This document shows, one piece after another, positions 8,757-18,857 of a stretch of DNA of 64,000 bases. This DNA comes from Neobacillus ginsengisoli. Its GTDB lineage: Bacteria > Bacillota > Bacilli > Bacillales_B > DSM-18226. The stretch is from NCBI RefSeq assembly GCF_030813055.1, contig NZ_JAUSTW010000002.1, positions 62,001 through 126,000 on the forward strand, written 5' to 3'. Position numbers and translations under genes: made by a program. Each line of letters opens with the position of its first letter. The first letter of the stretch is position 1. The notes beneath the pieces were generated by a model. That model searched no databases, was not told where the DNA came from, and saw only the letters and a program-made list of their open reading frames with translations.

Positions 8757-9725
8757 ATGAAACTAGGCGTTTTTACCGTATTATTTGCGGAAAAATCATT
8801 TGAGGAAATGCTGGATACTGTAAAAGAAGCAGGGCTTCATGCGGTTGAAATTGGAACTGGCTGCTACCCTGGTAACAGTCATTGTAATTTAGAAGAGTTA
8901 TTGGAAAGTGAAGTAGCACGCAAGGAGTACATGCAAAAGCTAGAGGAACGTGATTTGATGATCAGTTCTTTCAGCTGTCATGGTAATCCTATATCCCCTG
9001 AAAAAGAATTTGCTAAAAACTCTCACGAAACACTTTTAAAAACTATTAAACTTGCTTCATTAATGGGTGTGCCGGTTGTGAATTGTTTTTCAGGTACAGC
9101 AGGGGATCATGAAGATGCTAAATATCCCAATTGGCCAGTCACACCGTGGCCTAATGAGTATGGCGATGTATTAAAATGGCAATGGGAAGAAAAACTGATT
9201 CCTTACTGGAAAGAAGTAGGTCAATATGCCAAGGAGCACAATGTTAAGATTGGACTTGAGCTTCACGGCGGCTTTTTAGTTCATACACCTTATACTCTCT
9301 TAAAGCTTCGTGAGGAAACCTGTGATGCCATCGGCGCGAATTTAGATCCAAGCCATTTATGGTGGCAGGGAATTGATCCGGTTGCGGCGATTAAAATTTT
9401 AGCAAAAGAAAATGCCATCCACCATTTCCACGCTAAAGATACATACATTGATCAGGAAAATGTGAATATGTATGGATTAACCGATATGCAGCCATATGGG
9501 GAAGTTCGTACCCGCGCATGGACATTCCGTTCAGTTGGCTGCGGACATAGTTTAAAGGAATGGTCTGACATGATGAGTGCGCTTCGAACATATGGTTACG
9601 ATTATGTAGTCAGCATTGAACATGAGGATCCAATCATGTCGATTAATGAAGGATTTAAACGTGCCGTAAGCAATTTAAAAACGGTTCTCATTGATGAACC
9701 TGTTTCACAGATGTGGTGGGTGTAG
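8757..9725 (+). CDS. TIM-barrel sugar phosphate isomerase/epimerase family protein
   Basis: A 322-residue protein of the same superfamily as the gene at 5941 but longer and of a different subgroup. Family metal-site motifs are visible as LHAVEIGTGCYPG, GLELHGGFLVHTP, NLDPSHLWWQG, HHFHAKDTYID and VVSIEHEDP, giving the expected Glu, Asp, His and Glu ligands. The start is supported by AGAGAGGGG 12 bases upstream. It is the last gene of the keto-sugar-like set; the GH13 glucosidase begins 27 bases on. Members include inosose isomerases and enzymes that eliminate or isomerise 3-keto-glycosides. Substrate unknown. Confidence 0.87.
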   Translation: MKLGVFTVLFAEKSFEEMLDTVKEAGLHAVEIGTGCYPGNSHCNLEELLESEVARKEYMQKLEERDLMISSFSCHGNPISPEKEFAKNSHETLLKTIKLASLMGVPVVNCFSGTAGDHEDAKYPNWPVTPWPNEYGDVLKWQWEEKLIPYWKEVGQYAKEHNVKIGLELHGGFLVHTPYTLLKLREETCDAIGANLDPSHLWWQGIDPVAAIKILAKENAIHHFHAKDTYIDQENVNMYGLTDMQPYGEVRTRAWTFRSVGCGHSLKEWSDMMSALRTYGYDYVVSIEHEDPIMSINEGFKRAVSNLKTVLIDEPVSQMWWV

Positions 9726-9752
9726 CAACAATTTGAGAATTAGAGGTGCGCA

Positions 9753-11423
9753 ATGAACAAAAAATGGTGGAAAGAAAGTGTCGCCTATCAGGTGTATCCT
9801 CGAAGTTTTATGGATAGCAACGGCGACGGCATTGGCGATTTAAAAGGACTTACTGTAAAATTAGATTACCTAAAAGAGTTGGGGATTGATGTCATTTGGC
9901 TTTCGCCGATGTATAAATCCCCAAATGATGATAATGGCTACGATATTTCCGATTACCAGGATATTATGGATGAATTTGGTACTATGGCTGATTTTGATGA
10001 GCTTCTTGAAGAAGTTCATAAGCGAGGCATGAAATTGATTTTAGATTTAGTCATTAATCACACGAGCGATGAGCATCCCTGGTTTATCGAGTCACGTACT
10101 TCGAAAGACAATCCAAAGCGCGATTGGTACATTTGGCGGGACGGAAAAAATGGAAAGGAACCCAACAACTGGGAATCTATTTTCAGCGGCCCGGCTTGGA
10201 AATATGACGAGGAAACTGACCAATATTTCATGCACATCTTTTCGGAACGCCAGCCCGATTTGAATTGGGAAAACCCTGAAGTTAGAAATGCCTTGGAAAC
10301 AATGGTGAATTGGTGGCTGGAAAAAGGCATCGACGGTTTCCGTGTTGATGCTATATCCCATATCAAAAAGGAACCAGGATTCCCGGATATGCCGAACCTG
10401 GAGGGTTTGGATTATGTTTCCTGCTTTCCTTACATGATGAATGTGAAAGGAATTGATGAATTCCTCACTGAATTGTCTGAAAAAACTATTAAAAACTATG
10501 ACGTTATGACCGTCGGCGAAGCAAATGGTGTCGGCCTTAATGAAGCGGACAAATGGGTCGGTGAAGAAAACGGCTATTTCAATATGATATTTCAGTTTGA
10601 ATTTTTAGATCTTTGGGATAAGGATTCAGGAGATTCAATAGACGTACGTAAGTTAAAAAAGGTATTAACCAAATGGCAAACTGGTTTGGAAGGCAGAGGC
10701 TGGAATGCCTTATTCATCGAAAACCATGACCAGCCGCGAAGAGTTTCAAGCTGGGGAGATGACCTCAAGTATTGGAAAGAGAGTGCCAAAATGCTGGGAT
10801 CTTTATATTTCCTCATGAAGGGCACGCCATTTATTTATCAAGGCCAGGAAATCGGGATGACTAATGTTCAATTTTCTTCTATAAACGAATATAATGATGT
10901 TGGCATGATTAACTACTACAAAATTGAAACAGCTAAGGGACGTTCCCATGAAGAGATTATGAAGGTGATTTGGGAAAAAGGCCGGGATAATTCTCGTACT
11001 CCCATGCAATGGGATTCAACGAACATGGGAGGATTTACAACTACCGATCAAACATGGCTTGGTGTAAATCCAAATTATAAAGAGATTAATGTAGAGAAAC
11101 AATTAAACGATCCTGATTCTATTTTACATTTTTATAAAAAATTAATTCGCTTGAGAAAAGAGAATCCATTGTTCGTATACGGTACTTACGAATTGTTATT
11201 AGCAAATCACAGGAAACTATTTGTTTACACTCGCAAATTAGGCAGTAAAAAGGCGATTGTCATTAACAATTTCAGTGAAAAATCTACTAGGTTTAAAGTT
11301 CCATCAAGTGTATCCTATTCAACCTCTTCACTAGTCCTAAATAATTATGATAGCGCGGATCAGAAATTACGGAAAGAACTCACACTAAAGCCTTATGAAA
11401 CAAGAGTATATATATTGAAATAA
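9753..11423 (+). CDS. GH13 alpha-glucosidase (oligo-1,6-glucosidase/maltase type)
   Basis: Intracellular retaining glucosidase of 556 residues without a signal peptide. It opens with the subfamily 31 signature WWKESVAYQVYPRSF. The catalytic nucleophile is Asp199 (GFRVDAISH), the acid/base Glu256 (TVGEANG) and the transition-state stabiliser Asp326 (ENHDQPR). The residue after the nucleophile is Ala200; in this subfamily Val there goes with alpha-1,6 and Ala/Thr with alpha-1,4 cleavage, so maltose-type substrates are more likely than isomaltose. It releases glucose from imported disaccharides. Co-directional with the isomerase-like gene and separated by a terminator from the GH36 gene. Confidence 0.9.
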   Translation: MNKKWWKESVAYQVYPRSFMDSNGDGIGDLKGLTVKLDYLKELGIDVIWLSPMYKSPNDDNGYDISDYQDIMDEFGTMADFDELLEEVHKRGMKLILDLVINHTSDEHPWFIESRTSKDNPKRDWYIWRDGKNGKEPNNWESIFSGPAWKYDEETDQYFMHIFSERQPDLNWENPEVRNALETMVNWWLEKGIDGFRVDAISHIKKEPGFPDMPNLEGLDYVSCFPYMMNVKGIDEFLTELSEKTIKNYDVMTVGEANGVGLNEADKWVGEENGYFNMIFQFEFLDLWDKDSGDSIDVRKLKKVLTKWQTGLEGRGWNALFIENHDQPRRVSSWGDDLKYWKESAKMLGSLYFLMKGTPFIYQGQEIGMTNVQFSSINEYNDVGMINYYKIETAKGRSHEEIMKVIWEKGRDNSRTPMQWDSTNMGGFTTTDQTWLGVNPNYKEINVEKQLNDPDSILHFYKKLIRLRKENPLFVYGTYELLLANHRKLFVYTRKLGSKKAIVINNFSEKSTRFKVPSSVSYSTSSLVLNNYDSADQKLRKELTLKPYETRVYILK

Positions 11424-11428
11424 AATTT

Positions 11429-11449
11429 AGGGGCTTTTGCCCCTTTTTT
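11429..11449 (+). terminator. Compact intrinsic terminator between GH13 and GH36 genes
   Basis: AGGGGC-TTTT-GCCCCT followed at once by T-run. The next start codon (11466) is only 16 bases on, so the GH36 mRNA depends on read-through or the hairpin tunes expression within one operon. Confidence 0.7.
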
Positions 11450-11465
11450 GAGTGGGGTAATTTCT

Positions 11466-13661
11466 ATGGGGATTCATTTTGATGCGAAGTTGAAGGTTTT
11501 CCATCTGCAGGGCAAAGATACGAGCTATTGTTTTCAAATACAAAGAGAAGGTTATATCACTCATCTTTATTGGGGAAGGAAAATAAAAAAATATCATCAA
11601 AGTAATCCGGTTTCGTTTGTTGACAGGGGATTCTCACCTAATCCCGATCCTTCAGATCGAACCTTTTCATTAGATACCTTGCCCGAGGAGTATCCCGGAT
11701 ATGGGAATACTGATTTTCGAACACCTGCCTATCAAATTCAATTGGAAAACGGTTCTACGATTTCAGATCTTCGGTATAAAAAACATTTCATATTTAAAGG
11801 TAAACCCAAATTAAATGGGCTTCCCGCTACTTATATTGAGAATGAATCTGAAGCAGTAACATTAGATGTTATTTTAGAAGACCATTTAATTGGTTTATCC
11901 GTTATCCTTACTTATACGGTTTTTGATAGTTTCAATGTCATAACTCGTTCCGTTCGATTCGAAAATCACGGGGTTCAACCGATTAAGATTCTACGGGCAT
12001 TAAGTGCGAATGTAGATTTCCGCGACGATCAATTTGATTTCTTGACACTATATGGATCACATATTAATGAACGGAATATTGCTAGACGGCCAATTGTTCC
12101 GGGTAATCAAATGATTGAAAGTATGCGCGGGGCAAGCAGTCACCAGCAGAACCCATTTTTTGCTCTTTTACGAAAAGATGCCAATGAGGTTTACGGTGAG
12201 GTCTATGGATTTAACCTGGTTTATAGCGGGAATTTTTTAGCACAGGTAGAAGTAGACCAATTTCATACGGCACGTGCTTCGATTGGGATTAACCCATTTG
12301 ACTTCAGTTGGTTACTGGAACAGGAAGAACTGTTCCAAACCCCTGAAGTGGTAATGGTGTATTCAAATAAGGGTCTTGGAGATATGTCCCGCACCTTTCA
12401 TGAGATATATCGTACCCGTTTGTGCAAAGGAACGTACCGTGACCTCATTCGCCCAATTTTAATTAATAATTGGGAAGCCACTTACATGAAATTTACCGAT
12501 GATAAAATTATCGAAATTGCCAAAGCAGGAAAAGAAGCGGGGATTGAATTATTTGTATTAGATGATGGCTGGTTTGGAAAACGGAACAATGATAAGAGCT
12601 CTTTGGGTGATTGGGTTGTTGATACGCATAAGCTACCGCATGGACTAGCTGACCTGGCAACTAAAATTCGCAACCTGGGAATGGAATTCGGCTTATGGTT
12701 TGAACCTGAAATGGTTTCAGTAGACAGTAACCTTTATCGCAGTCATCCTGATTGGTGTATCCATGTTCCCAACCGCAGCCGTTCCGAAGGCAGAAACCAA
12801 TTGATTCTGGATTTATCGCGAAAAGAAGTATGCGATTATATTATTGAGGCAGTTTCGACAGTTCTAGCAAGCGCGCCAATCAGTTATGTTAAGTGGGATA
12901 TGAATCGGCACATGACGGAAGTTGGATCGGCAGCATTACCTCCTGCACGGCAGCGTGAAACAGCCCATCGCTATATGCTGGGCCTTTATCGGGTACTTGG
13001 AGAAATCACTGACGGTTTTCCTGGAATTTTATTTGAAAGCTGTTCCGGAGGCGGTGGCCGTTTTGACCCGGGAATGCTTTATTACATGCCGCAAACATGG
13101 ACCAGCGATAATACCGATGCGGTATCTCGTTTAAAAATACAATATGGAACAAGTCTCGTCTATCCTCCTATCACCATGGGCTCGCATGTTTCAGCCGTAC
13201 CGAATCATCAGGTTCACCGTGTGACATCACTTGCAATGCGAGGAAATGTTGCCATGTCGGGTAACTTTGGTTACGAGCTTGATTTGACGAAGTTATCAAT
13301 TGAGGAAAGAAAAGAAGTCAAAAAACAAGTTCGTTTTTATAAAGAAATTCGTCATATCATACAATTCGGAAATTTTTATCGCCTGCTCAGTCCATTCGCA
13401 GGAAATGAAACAGCTTGGTTATTTGTATCAGACGACCGGACAGAGGCTGTTGTTGGATATTATAAAGTATTAGCACAGCCCAATGAACCCTTTATTTCAC
13501 TTAGGTTTAAGGGATTAAATTCAGAATATCTTTATCAACATATTGAAACAGGAAGGGTTTATGGCGGCGATGAATTAATGTATGCCGGCATTGCCATACC
13601 AAAGCTAAAAGGAGATTATACAAGCCTTTTGTGGCGGTTTAAAAAAGTAGAAGAAGAATAA
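11466..13661 (+). CDS. agaN: GH36 alpha-galactosidase
   Basis: Intracellular retaining enzyme that removes alpha-1,6-galactose from melibiose, raffinose and similar sugars, feeding the galK-galT-galE genes downstream. From the ATG at 11466 the protein has 731 residues, and the catalytic residues then fall at Asp478 (KWDMNRH) and Asp548 (SDNTDAVSR), the numbers I recall for Geobacillus AgaA/AgaN. That agreement, with GTGGGGTAA upstream, supports this start over an in-frame TTG at 11448 that sits inside the terminator. Domains: N-terminal beta-supersandwich (1-330), TIM barrel with WEATYM (about 335-650), C-terminal beta domain. A weak terminator follows. Confidence 0.9.
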   Translation: MGIHFDAKLKVFHLQGKDTSYCFQIQREGYITHLYWGRKIKKYHQSNPVSFVDRGFSPNPDPSDRTFSLDTLPEEYPGYGNTDFRTPAYQIQLENGSTISDLRYKKHFIFKGKPKLNGLPATYIENESEAVTLDVILEDHLIGLSVILTYTVFDSFNVITRSVRFENHGVQPIKILRALSANVDFRDDQFDFLTLYGSHINERNIARRPIVPGNQMIESMRGASSHQQNPFFALLRKDANEVYGEVYGFNLVYSGNFLAQVEVDQFHTARASIGINPFDFSWLLEQEELFQTPEVVMVYSNKGLGDMSRTFHEIYRTRLCKGTYRDLIRPILINNWEATYMKFTDDKIIEIAKAGKEAGIELFVLDDGWFGKRNNDKSSLGDWVVDTHKLPHGLADLATKIRNLGMEFGLWFEPEMVSVDSNLYRSHPDWCIHVPNRSRSEGRNQLILDLSRKEVCDYIIEAVSTVLASAPISYVKWDMNRHMTEVGSAALPPARQRETAHRYMLGLYRVLGEITDGFPGILFESCSGGGGRFDPGMLYYMPQTWTSDNTDAVSRLKIQYGTSLVYPPITMGSHVSAVPNHQVHRVTSLAMRGNVAMSGNFGYELDLTKLSIEERKEVKKQVRFYKEIRHIIQFGNFYRLLSPFAGNETAWLFVSDDRTEAVVGYYKVLAQPNEPFISLRFKGLNSEYLYQHIETGRVYGGDELMYAGIAIPKLKGDYTSLLWRFKKVEEE

Positions 13662-13676
13662 AACATATCCTTCTAA

Positions 13677-13698
13677 GTCAGCCTGCTGGCTTTTTTTT
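13677..13698 (+). terminator. Short-stem terminator after the GH36 gene
   Basis: AGCC-TGCT-GGCT followed by eight T residues. The stem is only four to five pairs, but the T-run is long. Confidence 0.5.
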
Positions 13699-13729
13699 AT
13701 TAAAAAATGAGGCAATAGAGTAATTTGAT

Positions 13730-13748
13730 TTTAGTAAACATTACTAAA
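13730..13748. promoter_or_regulatory. GalR operator 1 (upstream)
   Basis: TTTAGTAAACATTACTAAA, near-perfect dyad. Its exact reverse complement occurs at 13834-13852. The centres are 104 bases apart, about ten helical turns, which suits a looped LacI-family dimer pair. Confidence 0.75.
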
Positions 13749-13792
13749 TACTTGAGTTTTACTCATATATATATTAATTTTTATCGTAGATA

Positions 13793-13821
13793 TTGAAAAA
13801 ATTAACACATTTTGTTATATT
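13793..13821 (+). promoter_or_regulatory. Sigma-A promoter of galR-galK-galT-galE
   Basis: -35 TTGAAA (13793-13798), 17-base spacer, -10 TATATT (13816-13821) with TG one base upstream (extended -10). The predicted start near 13828 puts operator 2 at about +7 to +25. Confidence 0.7.
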
Positions 13822-13825
13822 TTAA

Positions 13826-14887
<1,062 letters not shown>

Positions 14888-14935
14888 GCAAGAAATACCC
14901 TACGATAGATTTCTTCAAAGAAAGGTTGGGGAATT

Positions 14936-16123
14936 ATGATAAATCAATTAAAAAACGAGTTTATAAATCTATTTGGTAATGAAGGTGAAATTCGAGCTTT
15001 TTTTGCACCGGGGCGTGTAAACTTAATCGGAGAACACACAGATTATAACGGCGGCCATGTCTTTCCCTGTGCTTTAAGTGTGGGGACGTACGCGATTGCA
15101 CGAAAAAGAAACGATAATTTAGTAAAAGCTTATTCTAAAAACTTTGAATCTCTTACTATCATTGAATTTCATCTAAATGAGCTAGTATATGAAGCAAATC
15201 ATGATTGGGTGAACTATCCAAAAGGAGTAATCAAACTATTTAAGGAACATCAATTTGATATTAATGAAGGCTTTGATGTGTTGTTCTATGGGAATATTCC
15301 AAACGGTGCCGGGCTGTCATCCTCGGCGTCAATCGAACTTGCCACTTCTGTGCTTTTAAAGGGTTTATTTGATTTAAATGTTAATATGGTTGAGATGGTA
15401 AAGATGTGCCAGCAGGCAGAAAACCAATTTATCGGAGTAAACTGCGGGATTATGGACCAATTTGCTATCGGAATGGGTAAAAAAGAAAAGGCTATTCTCC
15501 TTGATTGTAACACACTCACTTATACATACAGCCCGGTTGAATTAGGGGATGCAGCCCTTATTATTGCCAATACGAATAAACGGAGAGGTCTTGCTGAATC
15601 AAAATATAACGAACGCCGGGGTGAATGTGAACGAGCATTAAAACAGTTACAGCAAGAATTGGAGATTACCTCATTAGGGGACCTGTTTCCAGATAAGTTC
15701 GAGCAGTATAAACATTTAATATCAGAACCGTTAGATGTAAAACGTGTCAAGCATGCTGTATATGAAAATGCTAGAACCATAGATGCAGTAAATAGATTGC
15801 AGAAAGGGGATATACTTGGTTTTGGTCAATTGATGAATGATTCACATGTTTCTTTAAGAGATGATTACGAAGTTACAGGCTTTGAGCTTGATACCCTAGT
15901 GGAAGCAGCTTGGGCAGAAGCGGGAGTCATTGGTTCGCGGATGACCGGGGCGGGCTTTGGAGGTTGTACGGTTAGTATTGTAAAAAAAGAGAGTATTGAC
16001 ACCTTCATTAGAAATGTTGGCCATAAATACACAGAAAAAACAGGGTTAAAGGCAGATTTTTATGTTGTGGAAATTGGTGATGGTGCGGGAGAATTGACAG
16101 GTTTGCTACAAAATAACCGTTAG
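14936..16123 (+). CDS. galK: Galactokinase
   Basis: Catalyses galactose + ATP to galactose 1-phosphate, first step of the Leloir pathway. The 395-residue GHMP kinase has the galactokinase signature GRVNLIGEHTDYNGG (about 27-41), the ATP-binding loop PNGAGLSSSASIE (about 122-134), the catalytic Asp region GIMDQFAIG and the C-terminal MTGAGFGGC motif. GAAAGGTTGGGG precedes the ATG. It follows galR by 48 bases and precedes galT by 10, so it is in the galR operon. Length and all motifs are normal. Confidence 0.96.
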   Translation: MINQLKNEFINLFGNEGEIRAFFAPGRVNLIGEHTDYNGGHVFPCALSVGTYAIARKRNDNLVKAYSKNFESLTIIEFHLNELVYEANHDWVNYPKGVIKLFKEHQFDINEGFDVLFYGNIPNGAGLSSSASIELATSVLLKGLFDLNVNMVEMVKMCQQAENQFIGVNCGIMDQFAIGMGKKEKAILLDCNTLTYTYSPVELGDAALIIANTNKRRGLAESKYNERRGECERALKQLQQELEITSLGDLFPDKFEQYKHLISEPLDVKRVKHAVYENARTIDAVNRLQKGDILGFGQLMNDSHVSLRDDYEVTGFELDTLVEAAWAEAGVIGSRMTGAGFGGCTVSIVKKESIDTFIRNVGHKYTEKTGLKADFYVVEIGDGAGELTGLLQNNR

Positions 16124-16133
16124 GAAGGTTTGA

Positions 16134-17669
16134 ATGAACATGCCAACGAATATCTATGAGCAAATTGAACGGCTTTTACAATTTGGGTTAAGGAAAAAGT
16201 TATTCTCAAAATATGATATTGATTTTGTTAGAAACGCACTCCTTGATGTTCTCGGTTTAGAAGAATGGGAGAGCTGTGTCGTACCGGATGAATATCTCGA
16301 TTTCCCTATCAGCATCCTGGAAGAGATCCTGGATTGGGCCGCAGAAAATGGCAGGATAGAAGAGAATTCAACCACTTACCGTGATCTTTTCGATACCAAA
16401 TTAATGGGCTGTTTACTTTCCCGCCCCTCTGAAGTAATTAGGAATTTCTATCAGGCATATGAATCGCTGGGTGCCGAAGCAGCTACAAAGAAATTTTATC
16501 AGCTCTCCCAGGAGATCCATTATATCAGAACGGACAGAATAGCTAAAAATGAGCATTGGTCTGTTCCTACAGAATATGGAGATATTGAAATTACAATTAA
16601 CTTATCAAAACCTGAAAAAGATCCGAAAGAGATTGCAGCGGAAAGAATGCTTAAACAAAGCTCCTATCCTGAATGCCTGTTGTGTAAGGATAATGTCGGA
16701 TATTCAGGAAGAATGAATCATCCGGCCAGGCAAAACTTGCGGGTCATTCCGTTGGAATTATCCAAGGAACAATGGTTTTTCCAGTTCTCTCCATACGTAT
16801 ACTATAACGAGCATGCGATTATTTTTAAAGATAAGCATGAACCAATGAAGATTAGTAAACAAACAATTAAGAGAATCCTGGAATTCACCGAGAAATTTCC
16901 ACATTATTTTCTTGGTTCCAATGCTGACCTTCCGATTGTAGGTGGATCAATTTTAAGCCATGACCACTTTCAAGGAGGCAGTCACGACTTTCCAATGGCG
17001 AAAGCAGAAATGGAAATGACATTTCAGTTTTCGCAATATCCGAATGTAAAAGCGGGGATCATTAAGTGGCCGTTGTCGGTTATTCGCCTTCAGGGTCTTA
17101 ACCGTTATGAACTTGCTGAACTTGGAGGTTACATTTTACAGCAGTGGAAAATGTACAGTGATGAACGTGTTGATATTCAAGCTTTTACTGGGGATATTCC
17201 CCATAATACAATAACACCCATTGCTAGAAGAAACGGCAGCCTTTATGAACTGGATCTTGTCCTCAGGAATAATCGAACAAATGAGGAATATCCATTAGGC
17301 ATTTTTCATCCTCATCAGGAGGTACATCATATTAAAAAGGAGAATATAGGCTTAATTGAAGTAATGGGTCTTGCGGTTCTCCCCGGACGATTACAAGAGG
17401 AGTTGAAAACGCTTGCTGATAGTCTTGTGAAAAATGAAAGTTATGAGAAGATGAAGCAAAATCAAACGATTATTAAACATCTTACATGGGCAACATCCAT
17501 TAAGGAAAAGTACCCTGAACTAAATAGCGAAAACGTGTCTGAAATCTTTAAACAAGAAGTTGGCTTAACTTTTACAACTGTCCTTGAGCATGCCGGTGTT
17601 TTTAAAAGGGATAGGACCGGCATCCGGGCGTTTAAGGAGTTTATGAACTTTGTTTCTCGTAAAATATAA
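16134..17669 (+). CDS. galT: UDP-glucose--hexose-1-phosphate uridylyltransferase (Firmicutes type)
   Basis: Exchanges UMP between UDP-glucose and galactose 1-phosphate. At 511 residues it belongs to the long Firmicutes GalT family, distinct from the 350-residue E. coli type. Landmarks are the Cys pair in CLLCKDNVGYSGR (about 180-192), the SHDHFQGG active-site histidines near residue 280, and HNTITPIARR near 360. The ATG is preceded by TAGGAAGG. Ten bases separate it from galK and 107 from galE, all one direction. Confidence 0.94.
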   Translation: MNMPTNIYEQIERLLQFGLRKKLFSKYDIDFVRNALLDVLGLEEWESCVVPDEYLDFPISILEEILDWAAENGRIEENSTTYRDLFDTKLMGCLLSRPSEVIRNFYQAYESLGAEAATKKFYQLSQEIHYIRTDRIAKNEHWSVPTEYGDIEITINLSKPEKDPKEIAAERMLKQSSYPECLLCKDNVGYSGRMNHPARQNLRVIPLELSKEQWFFQFSPYVYYNEHAIIFKDKHEPMKISKQTIKRILEFTEKFPHYFLGSNADLPIVGGSILSHDHFQGGSHDFPMAKAEMEMTFQFSQYPNVKAGIIKWPLSVIRLQGLNRYELAELGGYILQQWKMYSDERVDIQAFTGDIPHNTITPIARRNGSLYELDLVLRNNRTNEEYPLGIFHPHQEVHHIKKENIGLIEVMGLAVLPGRLQEELKTLADSLVKNESYEKMKQNQTIIKHLTWATSIKEKYPELNSENVSEIFKQEVGLTFTTVLEHAGVFKRDRTGIRAFKEFMNFVSRKI

Positions 17670-17776
17670 GCATGGTTCAACATTTTCCGGGAAATTTAGT
17701 TTTAAAACGACATTTGTCTACCTATTTCGTTGCAGTTGGGTGTAGAATTAACAAAAAGAAAAAGGAGAGTGCCAAT

Positions 17777-18763
17777 ATGGCAATTTTAGTAACTGGAGGG
17801 GCTGGCTATATCGGGAGCCACACAGTCTTATATTTACAAAAGCTTGGCCAAGAAGTAATAGTGCTTGATAATTTACAAAAAGGACATCGGGATGCGGTCA
17901 TAAATGCCAAGGTTTATAAGGGTGAACTAAAGGATGAAGCACTTCTTGATGAAATTTTTACATCAAACAATATCGAGTCGGTAATTCATTTCGCTGCCAA
18001 TTCATTAGTTGGTGAAAGTGTGGAAAAACCTCTTGAATACTATGAAAATAATGTTATTGGCTCCTACCATCTTATAAAAAAAATGGTTAAGCATAATGTA
18101 CAAAAAATCGTTTTCTCGTCTACAGCTGCAACCTACGGAAACCCTGTAAAGGTTCCGATACTGGAAGAAGACCCTACGATTCCAACGAATCCTTATGGTG
18201 ATACGAAGCTGGCGATTGAAAAAATGTTAAAATGGGCAGACGGAGCATATGGCTTAAAATCTGTATGCCTTCGTTATTTCAATGCAGCCGGAGCTGACCC
18301 GGAAGGACGGATTGGAGAGGATCACACCCCTGAATCCCATTTGATTCCAATTGTCCTTCAAGTTGCTCTTGGTCAGCGTGAAAAGGTTTCTATTTTTGGA
18401 GATGATTATTCAACTGAGGATGGTACTTGCATTCGCGACTATATTCATGTCAACGATTTAGCAGGAGCTCATTATCTTGCTTTAGAAAAATTAAAAAATA
18501 CTGACGAGAGCGGTGTATATAACCTTGGTAACGGAACAGGATTTTCTGTGAAACAAGTCATAGATACTTGCCGCCAGGTTACCGGGAAGGATATTGCAGT
18601 TGAAGTTGCACCAAGACGTGCCGGTGACCCTGCAATCCTAATCGCTTCTTCCAATAAGGCACGTGAGGAACTTGGCTGGGTTCCAACATATCCGGCTTTA
18701 AAAGAAATTGTATCTCATGCTTGGAATTGGCACCAAAATCATCCTAATGGATATGAAAAATAA
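17777..18763 (+). CDS. galE: UDP-glucose 4-epimerase
   Basis: Interconverts UDP-galactose and UDP-glucose with tightly bound NAD, closing the Leloir pathway. The extended SDR fold shows TGGAGYIGSH at residues 6-15, SSTAATYG around the catalytic Ser, and YGDTK with the catalytic Tyr and Lys. The ATG at 17777 follows AAAGGAG and gives 328 residues, the usual length; a longer frame from 17672 adds 35 residues with no family support. A strong terminator follows. The pgcA phosphoglucomutase at 53.5 kb could take glucose 1-phosphate on to glycolysis. Confidence 0.95.
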   Translation: MAILVTGGAGYIGSHTVLYLQKLGQEVIVLDNLQKGHRDAVINAKVYKGELKDEALLDEIFTSNNIESVIHFAANSLVGESVEKPLEYYENNVIGSYHLIKKMVKHNVQKIVFSSTAATYGNPVKVPILEEDPTIPTNPYGDTKLAIEKMLKWADGAYGLKSVCLRYFNAAGADPEGRIGEDHTPESHLIPIVLQVALGQREKVSIFGDDYSTEDGTCIRDYIHVNDLAGAHYLALEKLKNTDESGVYNLGNGTGFSVKQVIDTCRQVTGKDIAVEVAPRRAGDPAILIASSNKAREELGWVPTYPALKEIVSHAWNWHQNHPNGYEK

Positions 18764-18802
18764 AACAATAAATAGGAAAATCATAAAAGGCTTGCTAAAA
18801 AC

Positions 18803-18832
18803 AAAACCGACAGAGTGCACTGTCGGTTTTTT
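18803..18832. terminator. Terminator after galE
   Basis: AACCGACAG-AGTGCA-CTGTCGGTT with A-run on the left and T-run on the right; it can serve both galE and the convergent kinase gene. Confidence 0.88.
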
Positions 18833-18857
18833 GTCGCTTTAATTAAAATGTTGTAGT

